Shown piece after piece: positions 7,623 through 15,761 of a DNA stretch of 64,000 bases. The notes below the pieces were generated by a model. That model did no database searches and had not been told where the DNA came from. It saw only the letters and a list, made by a program, of their open reading frames with translations. Numbering within the stretch: position 1 is the first letter of the stretch; every line of letters begins with the position of its first letter. The stretch is from assembly GCA_937982565.1 (NCBI GenBank), contig CALJLN010000023.1, positions 62,001 to 126,000 of the forward strand, in the 5' to 3' direction. Position numbers and translations under genes: made by a program. The stretch is from UBA2421 sp002343075 (GTDB lineage: Bacteria; Planctomycetota; Phycisphaerae; Tepidisphaerales; Tepidisphaeraceae).

Positions 7623-8510
7623 TCACTCTTTTTTCTTCGCCCCGCGATCAACCGGATAAAACTCGCCCCCGTACTCGTGCTCTTCCTTGGGGGTTTCAGC
7701 TATCTGCACAGTTTCGACGGGTCCTGTTTCCCATTTTCGCTCAGGCTGCGATGCCGAGGCAACGCTCGCAGCCCCTCCCGCCGGTGCTCTTGCTGGCGCA
7801 ATGTGCATCGATCCCACGCTGCGCTCATATTGCCCGGTGACTTCGGCCAATTGCTCGATATCCTGCTGCGTCGGCCCGCGCACCGTGGCCTTGACGGGCG
7901 AGGGTTTGCTTGACGGAGACTTCGACAGGTCCCATCGGTCGTCCGATCTCGGCTTGGCTGCCGGCCCGAAACCCGCTCCCTGCAGAAACGCGAGCACCGT
8001 GGGCCAGATCACGCCTATCAACAAGAAACTGCCGCCGGTGCAGATGGCGTATACCCACGCCTTACCAGCCCAGGCAACATAGGTGTACTCAATCTTTGCG
8101 TTGCGCTTCTGACGAGCGGCAAGCTCATCGACGATGGAGTAGTTCAGATCTTGCGGCGGAGACCTGCGATTGAGCACAAAGGGGATCTCAGCAACCATCT
8201 GCCGCTGCTGATACTCACCCGTCCGCGCCCGGGTTTGCCGGTCAATGTTAATGACCAACTCTTCCATCGTGACGACCTGCTTTTTTTCCAGCGGCGGATA
8301 GACCCGCACGTTGCGGAAAATGGGCAGGTCGTTTCCCTTTGCGTCCTTGGTGGTTTGCCCGAGACGACGCAAAAAATCCTGCGGGCCAACGGTGCGCCCG
8401 TCGATTCCACCCCCTTCGCTGGCAAATGATGCGTAGACACTCGACATCAGCAGGCCGACGACCAGCGAAATCACCACCCAATGCCAGCGTTTGAGGTCTT
8501 CGATGTGCAT
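7623..8510 (-). CDS. Two-span membrane protein of unknown function
   Basis: A 295-residue protein starting MHIEDLKRWHWVVISLVVG at ATG 8510; the open frame extends upstream but the extension is basic and not protein-like. Membrane segments are at about residues 9-29 and 151-175 (AWVYAICTGGSFLLIGVIWPTVLAFL). Between them is an extracytoplasmic region of about 120 residues. The C-terminus is rich in Ser, Pro and Lys and ends YPVDRGAKKKE. I do not recognise the family. It is divergent from the MgtC-like gene and ends 234 bases upstream of rpsD. Confidence 0.75.
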   Translation of the reverse strand: MHIEDLKRWHWVVISLVVGLLMSSVYASFASEGGGIDGRTVGPQDFLRRLGQTTKDAKGNDLPIFRNVRVYPPLEKKQVVTMEELVINIDRQTRARTGEYQQRQMVAEIPFVLNRRSPPQDLNYSIVDELAARQKRNAKIEYTYVAWAGKAWVYAICTGGSFLLIGVIWPTVLAFLQGAGFGPAAKPRSDDRWDLSKSPSSKPSPVKATVRGPTQQDIEQLAEVTGQYERSVGSMHIAPARAPAGGAASVASASQPERKWETGPVETVQIAETPKEEHEYGGEFYPVDRGAKKKE

Positions 8511-8639
8511 AAAAACGCCCTGTATCAAGCCTGCCCGTATACTATTAAAGCGTCGCCGCGTTGAAGTTTCGACCAATCTGCAGGAAAATTTCTTCCTTTC
8601 CGCAACAATCTTTCGCACGGCGACCAGTATCGGGAGGAA

Positions 8640-9143
8640 ATGCGGGTGTTTTCGACGGTGGCGATGTCCAACCTCTTCCAACTCCCGGAATGGCCAGAGT
8701 TTGCCCAGACAATCACGCGCTTGGTCGCGGCGGCACTGTTTGGCGGGCTGATTGGCTGGGAACGCGAGCGGAAGAACCGCGCCGCCGGGCTTCGGACACA
8801 CATGCTCGTTGCCGTGGGAAGTGCCCTGTTCATGATTGGCTCAGGGGTCGCTGACGCCCCGGGGGACGCGCGTTCCCGGGTGATCCAAGGCATCATTGCT
8901 GGGATTGGCTTCCTCGGCGCAGGAACGATTATCAAGCTGACCGACCGAGCTGAGGTGCAAGGCCTCACCACAGCAGCCAGCATTTTCGCCACCGCTGCCA
9001 TCGGCATGACGACGGCATGCACTGCACTCTGGCTACCGTTTCTTGGCACACTGATCGCGCTGGCAACTCTTCACCCGCTGCAGAAGCTGGAGCAAGATTC
9101 CCCGTCCAACCCTTCCGGTGACTCTGAAAAAATTGACCACTGA
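8640..9143 (+). CDS. MgtC/SapB family membrane protein
   Basis: A protein of about 165 residues with four to five hydrophobic segments. The family motif FGGLIGWERERKNRAAGLRTHMLVAVGSAL is clear (written here in part: GLIGWERERKNRAAGLRT), followed by the GIGFLGAGTIIK stretch. MgtC-like proteins act at the inner membrane; links to Mg limitation and the F-type ATPase are known for a few, while most are uncharacterised. GGGAGG at 8632-8637 is too close to ATG 8640 but ideally spaced for GTG 8646, so the true start may be 8646. Confidence 0.88.
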   Translation: MRVFSTVAMSNLFQLPEWPEFAQTITRLVAAALFGGLIGWERERKNRAAGLRTHMLVAVGSALFMIGSGVADAPGDARSRVIQGIIAGIGFLGAGTIIKLTDRAEVQGLTTAASIFATAAIGMTTACTALWLPFLGTLIALATLHPLQKLEQDSPSNPSGDSEKIDH

Positions 9144-9325
9144 GGCATTCTGTGCATTCGCCGTTCCCCCGGGCATTCGGCTGCATTGCGTCGTCACAGG
9201 CCGGCTTTCTTGCCCAATCCATCAATCCGTTTGCGTGCTTGCCCGGCAAATCGTAAATCCTCTCCGGCCAGCGTTGTGGAATGGACATTTTGGCGCGTCG
9301 TTTTGTGTTTGACGGAGACCGCCTC

Positions 9326-11479
9326 ATGCCTGCTGACAAGAAGACCCGCCCGCTTCGCCATCGCAACTTGCTGGAAAAGCTCGAGTTGCGGCAACTTTTC
9401 GCGGCGCCTGAACTCAACCTCGCCTTCGGTGACGCAGGGCGGGCACTGCTCGATATCTCCGGCGATGACCACGTCTACGCGACCGCAATCGATGCCACCG
9501 GGCGAATCTACCTCGCGGGCACGAGTACCGATGCGGACGGCTTGGCTGATATGCGCGTTACCCGGCTCAATCCCAATGGCTCACTCGATGAATCATTCGG
9601 CGCGATGGGGTCCTTTCTCTTTCCTTCGACGCCCGGCACCAACGACGAAGCGCGCGGCATCGCGATCGACGCGCAAGGCCGAATTTACCTCGGCGGACAC
9701 TCCGACGCTTCGGGCACCAATGATTTCGTCGTCCTTCGGCTAAGCCATGATGGCGCGCTCGATCCTACCTTCGCCACCGCGGGAGTGGGAACTTACGACT
9801 TTGGCAGCAATGAACAGGCGTTTGCGCTGAGCCTCGACGGTGCCGGCCGGGTCGTGCTCGCGGGGACGTACAACAATCAATTCGCCGCGCTCCGGCTCAA
9901 CCTCGACGGCACAGCCGATGCGTCCTTTGGCTCGGGTGGGCTGGCGACCGTTACGTTTGCATCAAGTACATTCAGCGCGGCCAACGCGCTCGCGGTCGCG
10001 CCCGACGGGGGCATCGTTCTGGCAGGATACACGCTGGCTGCTGGCAACTTTGATATTGCCGTAGCCCGCCTGCTCGACAGCGGCGCCGCGGACAACAGTT
10101 TCAGCGACGATGGAATGCTGGCCCACGGCGTCGGTGCCAATAGCGATGTCGCCAACGCTGTCGCCATTCAGCCCGACGGGCGAATGCTCATCGCGGGCGC
10201 ATCCTCGGGTGATTTTGCCCTGATGCGCCTCACGTCCAGCGGAGCGATCGATACCACATTCGCGAGCGGTGGCGTGGTGCTCAGCAACTTCGGCGGCAAC
10301 AGCGACCGGGCGAGGGCGGTTGCAACGCTGGCAGATGGCCGCATTTTCCTCGTCGGCGGAGCCGGAAATGCCGGCACATCGCAAGACTTTGCGCTGGCGC
10401 TTTTTACGCAGGACGGCATGCTCGATACCGCTTTTGACTCCGACGGCATGCTGCGGATCAACCTGCAAAGCAACTTCGACGAGGCGACGGCGATCTCACT
10501 CCTTGGCGATCAGATAATCGTTGCTGGCACAAGCAGTTACGATCTGACCAACCCCTACACTTTCGACGCCGCGGCCATCTCGTTTTCTTTGGAAACCGAA
10601 CCCCCGCCACCTCCACCGCCGCCGACCAATTCCGTGCCGGTTGCCAGCTTCACCGCGCCGCCGACAAACGTGCGGTCGTTTGAGTCAATGTTCACCGCCG
10701 CCATCAGCGATGCCGATGCCACCGACACGCACACGGTCACCTGGAACTTCGGTGATGGGACAACCGCCACTTTCAACAGCATCGCCGCAGCTTTGCAAGT
10801 GCGACACACGTTCGCCGCTGCCGGGATGTTTGATGTGACGCTCACCGTCACCGACAGCGCCGGCGCGTCGGCGGTCTCGGTGCAAACGGTGACGGTCGCA
10901 AAAGCTGCGATGGCAACCAACAGCGCCGGCACACGCCAGTTGCTCGTCGGCGGAAGTGCTGCGAAAGACCGCATTTACTTTCGATACCAGGAGAACAAGC
11001 GCCGGTTGATCGTCTACATCGACGGCACCAAGGCTGGCGCGTTTGACAAGATCCAGTCACTCATTGTCCGCGGCGGCGCGGGCAACGATCGCATCTGCCT
11101 TTGGAATCTGCCGGTACACATCCGGGCCGAGGCATTTGGAGACGCTGGCAACGATGTCATCCACGGCTCACGGGGACACGACACGCTGCACGGCGGCGCG
11201 GGAAATGACCTGCTTTTCGGCCACAAGGGCAACGACAAACTCTTCGGCGGCGATGGAAATGACACGCTCATCGGCGGACGAGGCCGAGACCTCCTCGACG
11301 GTGGTGGCGGCAACGACCTGCTCATTGCGGGAACCGATAAGGACAAAGACACGCTCGTCGGTGGCACCGGCAAAGATACTTTTGTCATCAAGAAGGGCCT
11401 GAAGCACTGCTATGGGGTGCAATCGGGCGACAGGCTCGTGCGAGCGTTCAGCCATCTCGTCATTCCAGCCGCGATGTAG
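9326..11479 (+). CDS. Large secreted protein: delta-60 repeats, PKD domain and RTX calcium-binding repeats
   Basis: A 717-residue extracellular protein. ATG 9326 has GGAGA at 9314-9318. The N-terminus (residues about 14-27, NLLEKLELRQLFAA) resembles the LEPR-XLL motif found at the start of many planctomycete exported proteins. Residues about 30-420 hold at least seven delta-60-type repeats (pattern LNPNGSLDESFG / QPDGRMLIAGAS), probably a beta-propeller. A Pro-rich linker leads to a PKD domain (about 440-525, VTWNFGDGT). The C-terminal 130 residues hold RTX nonapeptides such as GGAGNDLLFG and GGDGNDTLIGG, which bind calcium and often mark type I secretion. Role: adhesion or surface structure (inference). 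Confidence 0.85.
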   Translation: MPADKKTRPLRHRNLLEKLELRQLFAAPELNLAFGDAGRALLDISGDDHVYATAIDATGRIYLAGTSTDADGLADMRVTRLNPNGSLDESFGAMGSFLFPSTPGTNDEARGIAIDAQGRIYLGGHSDASGTNDFVVLRLSHDGALDPTFATAGVGTYDFGSNEQAFALSLDGAGRVVLAGTYNNQFAALRLNLDGTADASFGSGGLATVTFASSTFSAANALAVAPDGGIVLAGYTLAAGNFDIAVARLLDSGAADNSFSDDGMLAHGVGANSDVANAVAIQPDGRMLIAGASSGDFALMRLTSSGAIDTTFASGGVVLSNFGGNSDRARAVATLADGRIFLVGGAGNAGTSQDFALALFTQDGMLDTAFDSDGMLRINLQSNFDEATAISLLGDQIIVAGTSSYDLTNPYTFDAAAISFSLETEPPPPPPPPTNSVPVASFTAPPTNVRSFESMFTAAISDADATDTHTVTWNFGDGTTATFNSIAAALQVRHTFAAAGMFDVTLTVTDSAGASAVSVQTVTVAKAAMATNSAGTRQLLVGGSAAKDRIYFRYQENKRRLIVYIDGTKAGAFDKIQSLIVRGGAGNDRICLWNLPVHIRAEAFGDAGNDVIHGSRGHDTLHGGAGNDLLFGHKGNDKLFGGDGNDTLIGGRGRDLLDGGGGNDLLIAGTDKDKDTLVGGTGKDTFVIKKGLKHCYGVQSGDRLVRAFSHLVIPAAM

Positions 11480-11568
11480 TGCGCACGGTTGTATCGATAC
11501 AGAGTTGGTCTCCCCGATACCCCTTCAAGCTCGCTCGAACTTGAGGGTAGGGGTAAGGAGGACAGACG

Positions 11569-11606
11569 CCGCCGGGCAGGACTCGTTCCCGCCCGGCGGT
11601 TTGTTT
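11569..11606 (+). terminator. Intrinsic terminator of the delta-60/RTX gene
   Basis: CCGCCGGGC (11569-11577) pairs with GCCCGGCGG (11591-11599), followed by TTTGTTT. It lies 90 bases beyond the stop of the plus-strand gene and 25 bases before the end of the convergent tautomerase gene. Confidence 0.7.
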
Positions 11607-11630
11607 CCCTCGCCCATTAGCACCTGGCCG

Positions 11631-11831
11631 TCATTCCGTCTTGCGCAACTCGGATGTCAACTGTCCGGCATAACCCCAATTGTCAAGTTCCACTTCATCG
11701 ATCACGATATGCGTGTGCTCTGGGCGCTTGTGAAGCACACGCTGGAGCGTCTCCGTGATCTCCCGGACGATCGTCGCCTTCTGCTCACGGGTTACCCCAT
11801 CTTTGGTGATCCTTACATTTACAAATGGCAC
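11631..11831 (-). CDS. 4-oxalocrotonate tautomerase family protein
   Basis: A 66-residue protein starting MPFVNVRITKDGVT. After removal of Met the N-terminal Pro1 would be the catalytic base of the tautomerase superfamily. The family pattern continues with TREQKATIVREITETL and HIVIDEVELDNWGYAG, like the YdcE/4-OT-like short subunits that assemble into hexamers. Substrate cannot be told from sequence. It stands alone, convergent with the large secreted protein gene. Confidence 0.88.
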   Translation of the reverse strand: MPFVNVRITKDGVTREQKATIVREITETLQRVLHKRPEHTHIVIDEVELDNWGYAGQLTSELRKTE

Positions 11832-11989
11832 GTCAGCTCCTCAAAAAAAGACCGCTGGCACTCTTGGCGGCGCTGATGATACGACAGCAACTACGATCCT
11901 GCCTGCCGAATCAGCGTATCGGCCTGTTGGATCGATGGCCCCTTTGCGGGTAAATTTCTCAATTCGATTATTCAATGATACGGAGAACC

Positions 11990-13381
11990 ATGTCCACGAC
12001 GCTCGCTCATCGTCTCGCCGCATACGCTTCACACCTTTCATTTAACAAGCTGCCGAAGGAGGTTGTGCATGAAGCCAAGCGCGTCGTGATCGACAGCTTT
12101 GGCACCGCGCTTGGCGCGTACCATGAAGAACCTGTCGCCGCGGCCCGAAAACTTGCCTGCGAGTTTTCAGCCGGCAATGGGGCAACTGTGCTGGGCACAA
12201 AGCACAAGGCCCCGCCGGACTGGGCGGCGTTTGCCAACTGCTACCATGTGCGCTACTTCGATTACAACGATACCTACCTGAGTAAGGAGCCGGCACACCC
12301 GAGCGACAACATCTGCGCGGTGTTGGCCGCGGGAGAGAGCATCGGCGCCACCGGCCAACAGTTGATCGAAGCGATTGTGCTGGCTTACGAAGTTCAGTGC
12401 CGTTTCTGCGACGCAGTCAGCATTCGCGCACGGGGGTGGGATCATGTGACTTATGGCGCGTTTTCCACGGCACTCGGTTGCGCCAAGATTTTCGGGCTAG
12501 ACGCCGAGAAACTGCGCCATGCTGTCAACATCGGCGGGGTGGCTTCGGCCGCCCTGAGACAGAGCCGTGTGGGTGAACTGTCACACTGGAAAGGGTGCGC
12601 ATTCGCAAATGCTGCCCGGCAAGGGGTTTACGCGGCGATGCTCGCCCGCGCCGGAATCACCGGTCCGGCACCGATTTTTGAAGGTGAAAAGGGCTTTGAG
12701 AAGCTCGTGGCTGGACAGCCGATGCTTGTGCCCTTTCCTTTCGCAGGAAAGCCGGCACCACAGCCAAACGCAGACGATTTCATGATCCGCCAAAGCTGCA
12801 TTAAGTATTATCCAGCGGAGTACCACGCGCAGTCGGCGGTGTATATTGCGCTGGAGTTGAAGAAATCACTCGGAATCACCGACGGCGGCGAAGTTTCGTC
12901 GGTCCTCATCGAAAGCCACGACGCCGCGGTGGATATCATTGGCAGCGAGCCGGAAAAATGGCGCCCCGATTCCCGCGAAACCGCCGACCACAGCCTGCCC
13001 TACATGGTCGCTGCGGCGCTGGCGGATGGGGAATTGACTGACCGGCAGTTTGAACCAGCCCGTTTCAAAGATGAGAAGCTTCTCGCACTCGTTGCCAAGG
13101 TGAAAGTGCAGCGACATAAAGAACTTTCTGACATGTATCCCGGAGCCGTCGGCAATATCGTCCATATCACGCTGAAAGATGGCCGGACAAGTACGATGCG
13201 CCTCGACCACGCTCCCGGCCACGCAAAGAACCGGCTGACCGACGATCAACTGCTGCTGAAATATCACACACTGACCGACCCGATCGTGGGCAAAGATCGC
13301 GCGAGCCAACTAGCCGACTGGGTGTGGAAGCTCGATGGGCAGACGGATCTTTCTGCGGTGTTTGGGTTGATTGAGTTGTGA
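11990..13381 (+). CDS. MmgE/PrpD family protein (2-methylcitrate dehydratase-like)
   Basis: A 463-residue PrpD-family protein. ATG 11990 has GGAG six bases upstream. The helical N-terminal domain carries EVVHEAKRVVIDSFGTALGAY, and the central region has the family SHWKGCAFANAARQGVYAAMLA stretch. PrpD dehydrates 2-methylcitrate in propionate breakdown, but the family also includes cis-aconitate decarboxylase and enzymes of unknown substrate. A PrpB-like lyase gene lies 288 bases downstream on the same strand with one small gene between, supporting a methylcitrate-type pathway. No PrpC synthase is in the window. Confidence 0.88.
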   Translation: MSTTLAHRLAAYASHLSFNKLPKEVVHEAKRVVIDSFGTALGAYHEEPVAAARKLACEFSAGNGATVLGTKHKAPPDWAAFANCYHVRYFDYNDTYLSKEPAHPSDNICAVLAAGESIGATGQQLIEAIVLAYEVQCRFCDAVSIRARGWDHVTYGAFSTALGCAKIFGLDAEKLRHAVNIGGVASAALRQSRVGELSHWKGCAFANAARQGVYAAMLARAGITGPAPIFEGEKGFEKLVAGQPMLVPFPFAGKPAPQPNADDFMIRQSCIKYYPAEYHAQSAVYIALELKKSLGITDGGEVSSVLIESHDAAVDIIGSEPEKWRPDSRETADHSLPYMVAAALADGELTDRQFEPARFKDEKLLALVAKVKVQRHKELSDMYPGAVGNIVHITLKDGRTSTMRLDHAPGHAKNRLTDDQLLLKYHTLTDPIVGKDRASQLADWVWKLDGQTDLSAVFGLIEL

Positions 13382-13406
13382 ACTGAAAGGTTGGTAGAAT
13401 CAGGCC

Positions 13407-13667
13407 ATGATGACCGCTGGCGAAATCAAGCGACTATTGGATGAGCGGCCGTTCACGCCGTTTCGAATCGTGATGTCGAGTGGTGATCGGTATGACGTTC
13501 GCCATCCCGAGCAGGCGTTTGTCACCAAAGCCCGCATTTATGTCGGACTCCGACCGGACATGAAAGGAATTCCCGAAGATTCAGAGATTTGCTCGGTCTT
13601 GCATATCGCTTCGGTGGAACCGATTCGCAGCGCAAGGCGGAAGAACACTCGGAGCGGGCGGGCGTAG
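13407..13667 (+). CDS. Small conserved planctomycete-type protein (MTAGEIKRLLDERPFTPFRI family)
   Basis: An 86-residue protein starting MMTAGEIKRLLDERPFTPF. The pattern MTA-x-E-I-x-x-L-L-x-x-x-P-F-x-P-F followed by a short beta-rich stretch (GDRYDVRHPEQAFV) is one I associate with a very common paralogous family in planctomycete genomes; no function is known. It sits between the PrpD-like and PrpB-like genes; its stop TAG is two bases before the ATG of the next gene, so the two are translationally close. Start at 13407 or 13410. Confidence 0.75.
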   Translation: MMTAGEIKRLLDERPFTPFRIVMSSGDRYDVRHPEQAFVTKARIYVGLRPDMKGIPEDSEICSVLHIASVEPIRSARRKNTRSGRA

Positions 13668-13669
13668 CA

Positions 13670-14563
13670 ATGACGCGTGGCTGCCAACTCCGCCAACTCC
13701 TCGCCGCCGGATGTGTACCGATGCCGGGTGCGTTTAACGCGCTCACCGCGCGTCTGATCGAAACGGTCGGCTTTCCCGCAGTGTATGTCAGCGGGGCTGG
13801 GCTGACCAACGCCACCTGCGGCGTGCCGGATATCGGCCTGATCGGCCTCGATGAATTCGTCAAGCTCGCCGGCTACATTGCGGCAGCGGTGGACGTGCCG
13901 GTCGTCTGCGACGCCGATACGGGATTCGGGGGGCCTGCCAACGCGGCGAGGACCGTGCAACTCTATGAGCGAGCAGGACTTGCAGGACTTCACATCGAAG
14001 ACCAGGAATTCCCCAAGCGCTGCGGGCATCTGGCCGGCAAGGACGTGATTGCATGCGACGAAATGGTCGCCCGAATCAGAGCCGCGGTCGCCGCCCGAAC
14101 CGACAAGGACTTTCTCATCATCGCCCGAACGGATGCGCGAGCCGTCGAAGGCTTCGACGCCGCCGTCGCACGCGCCGCTCGCTACCTCGCGGCCGGTGCC
14201 GATGCGATCTTCCCCGAAGCGCTTGAACGCGCCGAAGAATTCGCCGCGTTTTCTGCGACCTTGAAACAGAAGATAGCGACCGCTCACTTGCCTCTTGCCC
14301 CTGATAACTCCGCCGTGCTCATGGCCAACATGACCGAGTTCGGCAAGAGCCAGCTTCTGCCGCTGAGCGACCTGGCTGCAATGGGCTACCGGATGGTGAT
14401 TTACCCGCAAACAGCCCTGCGTGTGATGATGAAGCAGGCCGAGGCGTGCCTGCGCGATGTCAAGCAAGCCGGCACGCAACAGGCTTGGCTGGATCGCATG
14501 CAGACGCGCCAGGAACTGTACGACCTCCTGAAATACAACCCCGCCGCGGAAACATGGCCGTGA
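13670..14563 (+). CDS. Isocitrate lyase/PEP mutase superfamily protein, likely methylisocitrate lyase
   Basis: A 297-residue TIM-barrel protein. The Mg-binding DADTGFGGP motif is at about residues 82-90 and the FPKRCGHLAGK loop at about 119-129; KRCGH is the catalytic-loop signature of methylisocitrate lyases (PrpB) and related oxaloacetate decarboxylases. The start MPGAFNALTARLIE region is typical. PrpB splits 2-methylisocitrate into pyruvate and succinate. Its position after the PrpD-like gene supports this. An oxaloacetate decarboxylase function cannot be excluded. ATG 13670 is used because it follows the upstream stop directly. Confidence 0.88.
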   Translation: MTRGCQLRQLLAAGCVPMPGAFNALTARLIETVGFPAVYVSGAGLTNATCGVPDIGLIGLDEFVKLAGYIAAAVDVPVVCDADTGFGGPANAARTVQLYERAGLAGLHIEDQEFPKRCGHLAGKDVIACDEMVARIRAAVAARTDKDFLIIARTDARAVEGFDAAVARAARYLAAGADAIFPEALERAEEFAAFSATLKQKIATAHLPLAPDNSAVLMANMTEFGKSQLLPLSDLAAMGYRMVIYPQTALRVMMKQAEACLRDVKQAGTQQAWLDRMQTRQELYDLLKYNPAAETWP

Positions 14564-14572
14564 TCTTCTATC

Positions 14573-14601
14573 TCCCTTTCCCGGGATACCGGGAGAGGGA
14601 A
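14573..14601. repeat. Hairpin between the lyase and WecA-like genes
   Basis: CTCCCTTTCCCGG and CCGGGAGAGGGAA pair almost fully around a GATA loop (about 13 bp with one wobble). There is no clear U-run on either strand, so it is a weak terminator candidate or a small intergenic palindrome. Confidence 0.4.
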
Positions 14602-14621
14602 CAATCGCTAAACTACCGAGC

Positions 14622-15761
14622 GTGCTTCTCCCGATCTTTCTCCTCCTTGCCGCGAGCTTTGCACTGTCGTTCGCGTTGACCTACGCGATGATCAAACTCG
14701 CCCCACGGATCGGCTTTGTTGATAAGCCCGGGCACCGCAAAATTCATCACAACCCCAAACCCCTCGGCGGGGGGGTGGCGATGTTTGGGGCATTTGCCAT
14801 TCCACTGCTCGGAGGCATTCTCTGGAACGCCGCCGACCCCATCCTTGGCCGCTTCACTCCGGAAGGCGAGCTGACCATGGCATTGGTTCATGGGGCAACG
14901 CAGCAGATCCCACTCGCACTTGGCCTGCTCGCTGCCGCATTCATCCTCCACATCCTCGGCCTCATCGACGACAAGCGCGCCCTCGGGCCGTACATCAAGC
15001 TATTCATCCAACTCGCCGTCACCGCGGGGTTTGTTGCCATTTTCGATGTGCGGGCCGTCACGTTCCTCGATAATCTTGGCGCGGGCAAGCTGCCTTCGAT
15101 CATCGTGACCGTGCTCTGGATCGGCACCATCACCAACGCCTTTAATTTCCTCGATAACATGGACGGCCTGAGCGCCGGCGTGGCAGCGGTGTGTACGACG
15201 GCGTTTTTCATCACCGCGGTTCTCATTGAGCAGTGGTTTGTCGCCGCGACGCTCGCGCTGCTGCTGGGCGCGGTGCTGGGGTTTCTGTACTGGAACTTCC
15301 CGCCGGCAAAGATATTCATGGGCGATTCCGGTTCGCTGGTACTCGGCTTTATCCTCGGCGTGCTGACTGTGCGTACGACGTTTCTCCCCAAGGGCGAAGA
15401 CCTCGCCGCCGGGTGGTATGCCATTTTCGCGCCGCTGATCGTCCTGGCAGTGCCGCTTTATGATTTCCTGGTGGTAACGGTGATCCGCCTCAGCCGTGGA
15501 CATTCGCCATTCAAAGGCGACACGAACCATTTCAGCCATCGGCTGTGCGCCCGGGGCATGAGTCGGCGAACCGCAGTGCTCTGCATTTACCTGGTCACCG
15601 CCGCAACGAGCGCATCTGCGATCGTCCTCACACAGGTGCGAAGCACTTTGGCCGCAGTACTGATCTTCTGTCAGACGATACTGGTATTGGGCCTCGTGGC
15701 GTTACTCGAGCAGCACCCACTACCGCAGGCATGGCGAGATGATGAGCAAACCGGCAACTGA
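14622..15761 (+). CDS. WecA/TagO-like UDP-sugar:undecaprenyl-phosphate sugar-1-phosphate transferase
   Basis: A 379-residue integral membrane protein with about 10-11 spans. It has the MraY/WecA family motifs: LGLIDDKRALGP (the Asp pair that holds Mg), NAFNFLDNMDGLSAG, and GDTNHFSHRL, the His-rich loop near the end. Members transfer a sugar phosphate (usually GlcNAc-1-P) to the lipid carrier at the inner membrane, starting O-antigen or other polysaccharide. It is more like WecA than MraY in the NMDGLSAG and FSHRL motifs. The start is GTG 14622. It overlaps the O-antigen-ligase-like gene by 23 bases, so the two are coupled. Confidence 0.88.
   Translation: MLLPIFLLLAASFALSFALTYAMIKLAPRIGFVDKPGHRKIHHNPKPLGGGVAMFGAFAIPLLGGILWNAADPILGRFTPEGELTMALVHGATQQIPLALGLLAAAFILHILGLIDDKRALGPYIKLFIQLAVTAGFVAIFDVRAVTFLDNLGAGKLPSIIVTVLWIGTITNAFNFLDNMDGLSAGVAAVCTTAFFITAVLIEQWFVAATLALLLGAVLGFLYWNFPPAKIFMGDSGSLVLGFILGVLTVRTTFLPKGEDLAAGWYAIFAPLIVLAVPLYDFLVVTVIRLSRGHSPFKGDTNHFSHRLCARGMSRRTAVLCIYLVTAATSASAIVLTQVRSTLAAVLIFCQTILVLGLVALLEQHPLPQAWRDDEQTGN

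Noticed and set aside
7469..7651. 60-residue minus-strand frame upstream of rpsD
   Set aside because: It overlaps the end of the membrane-protein gene and is Arg/Ser-rich with no protein-like pattern.
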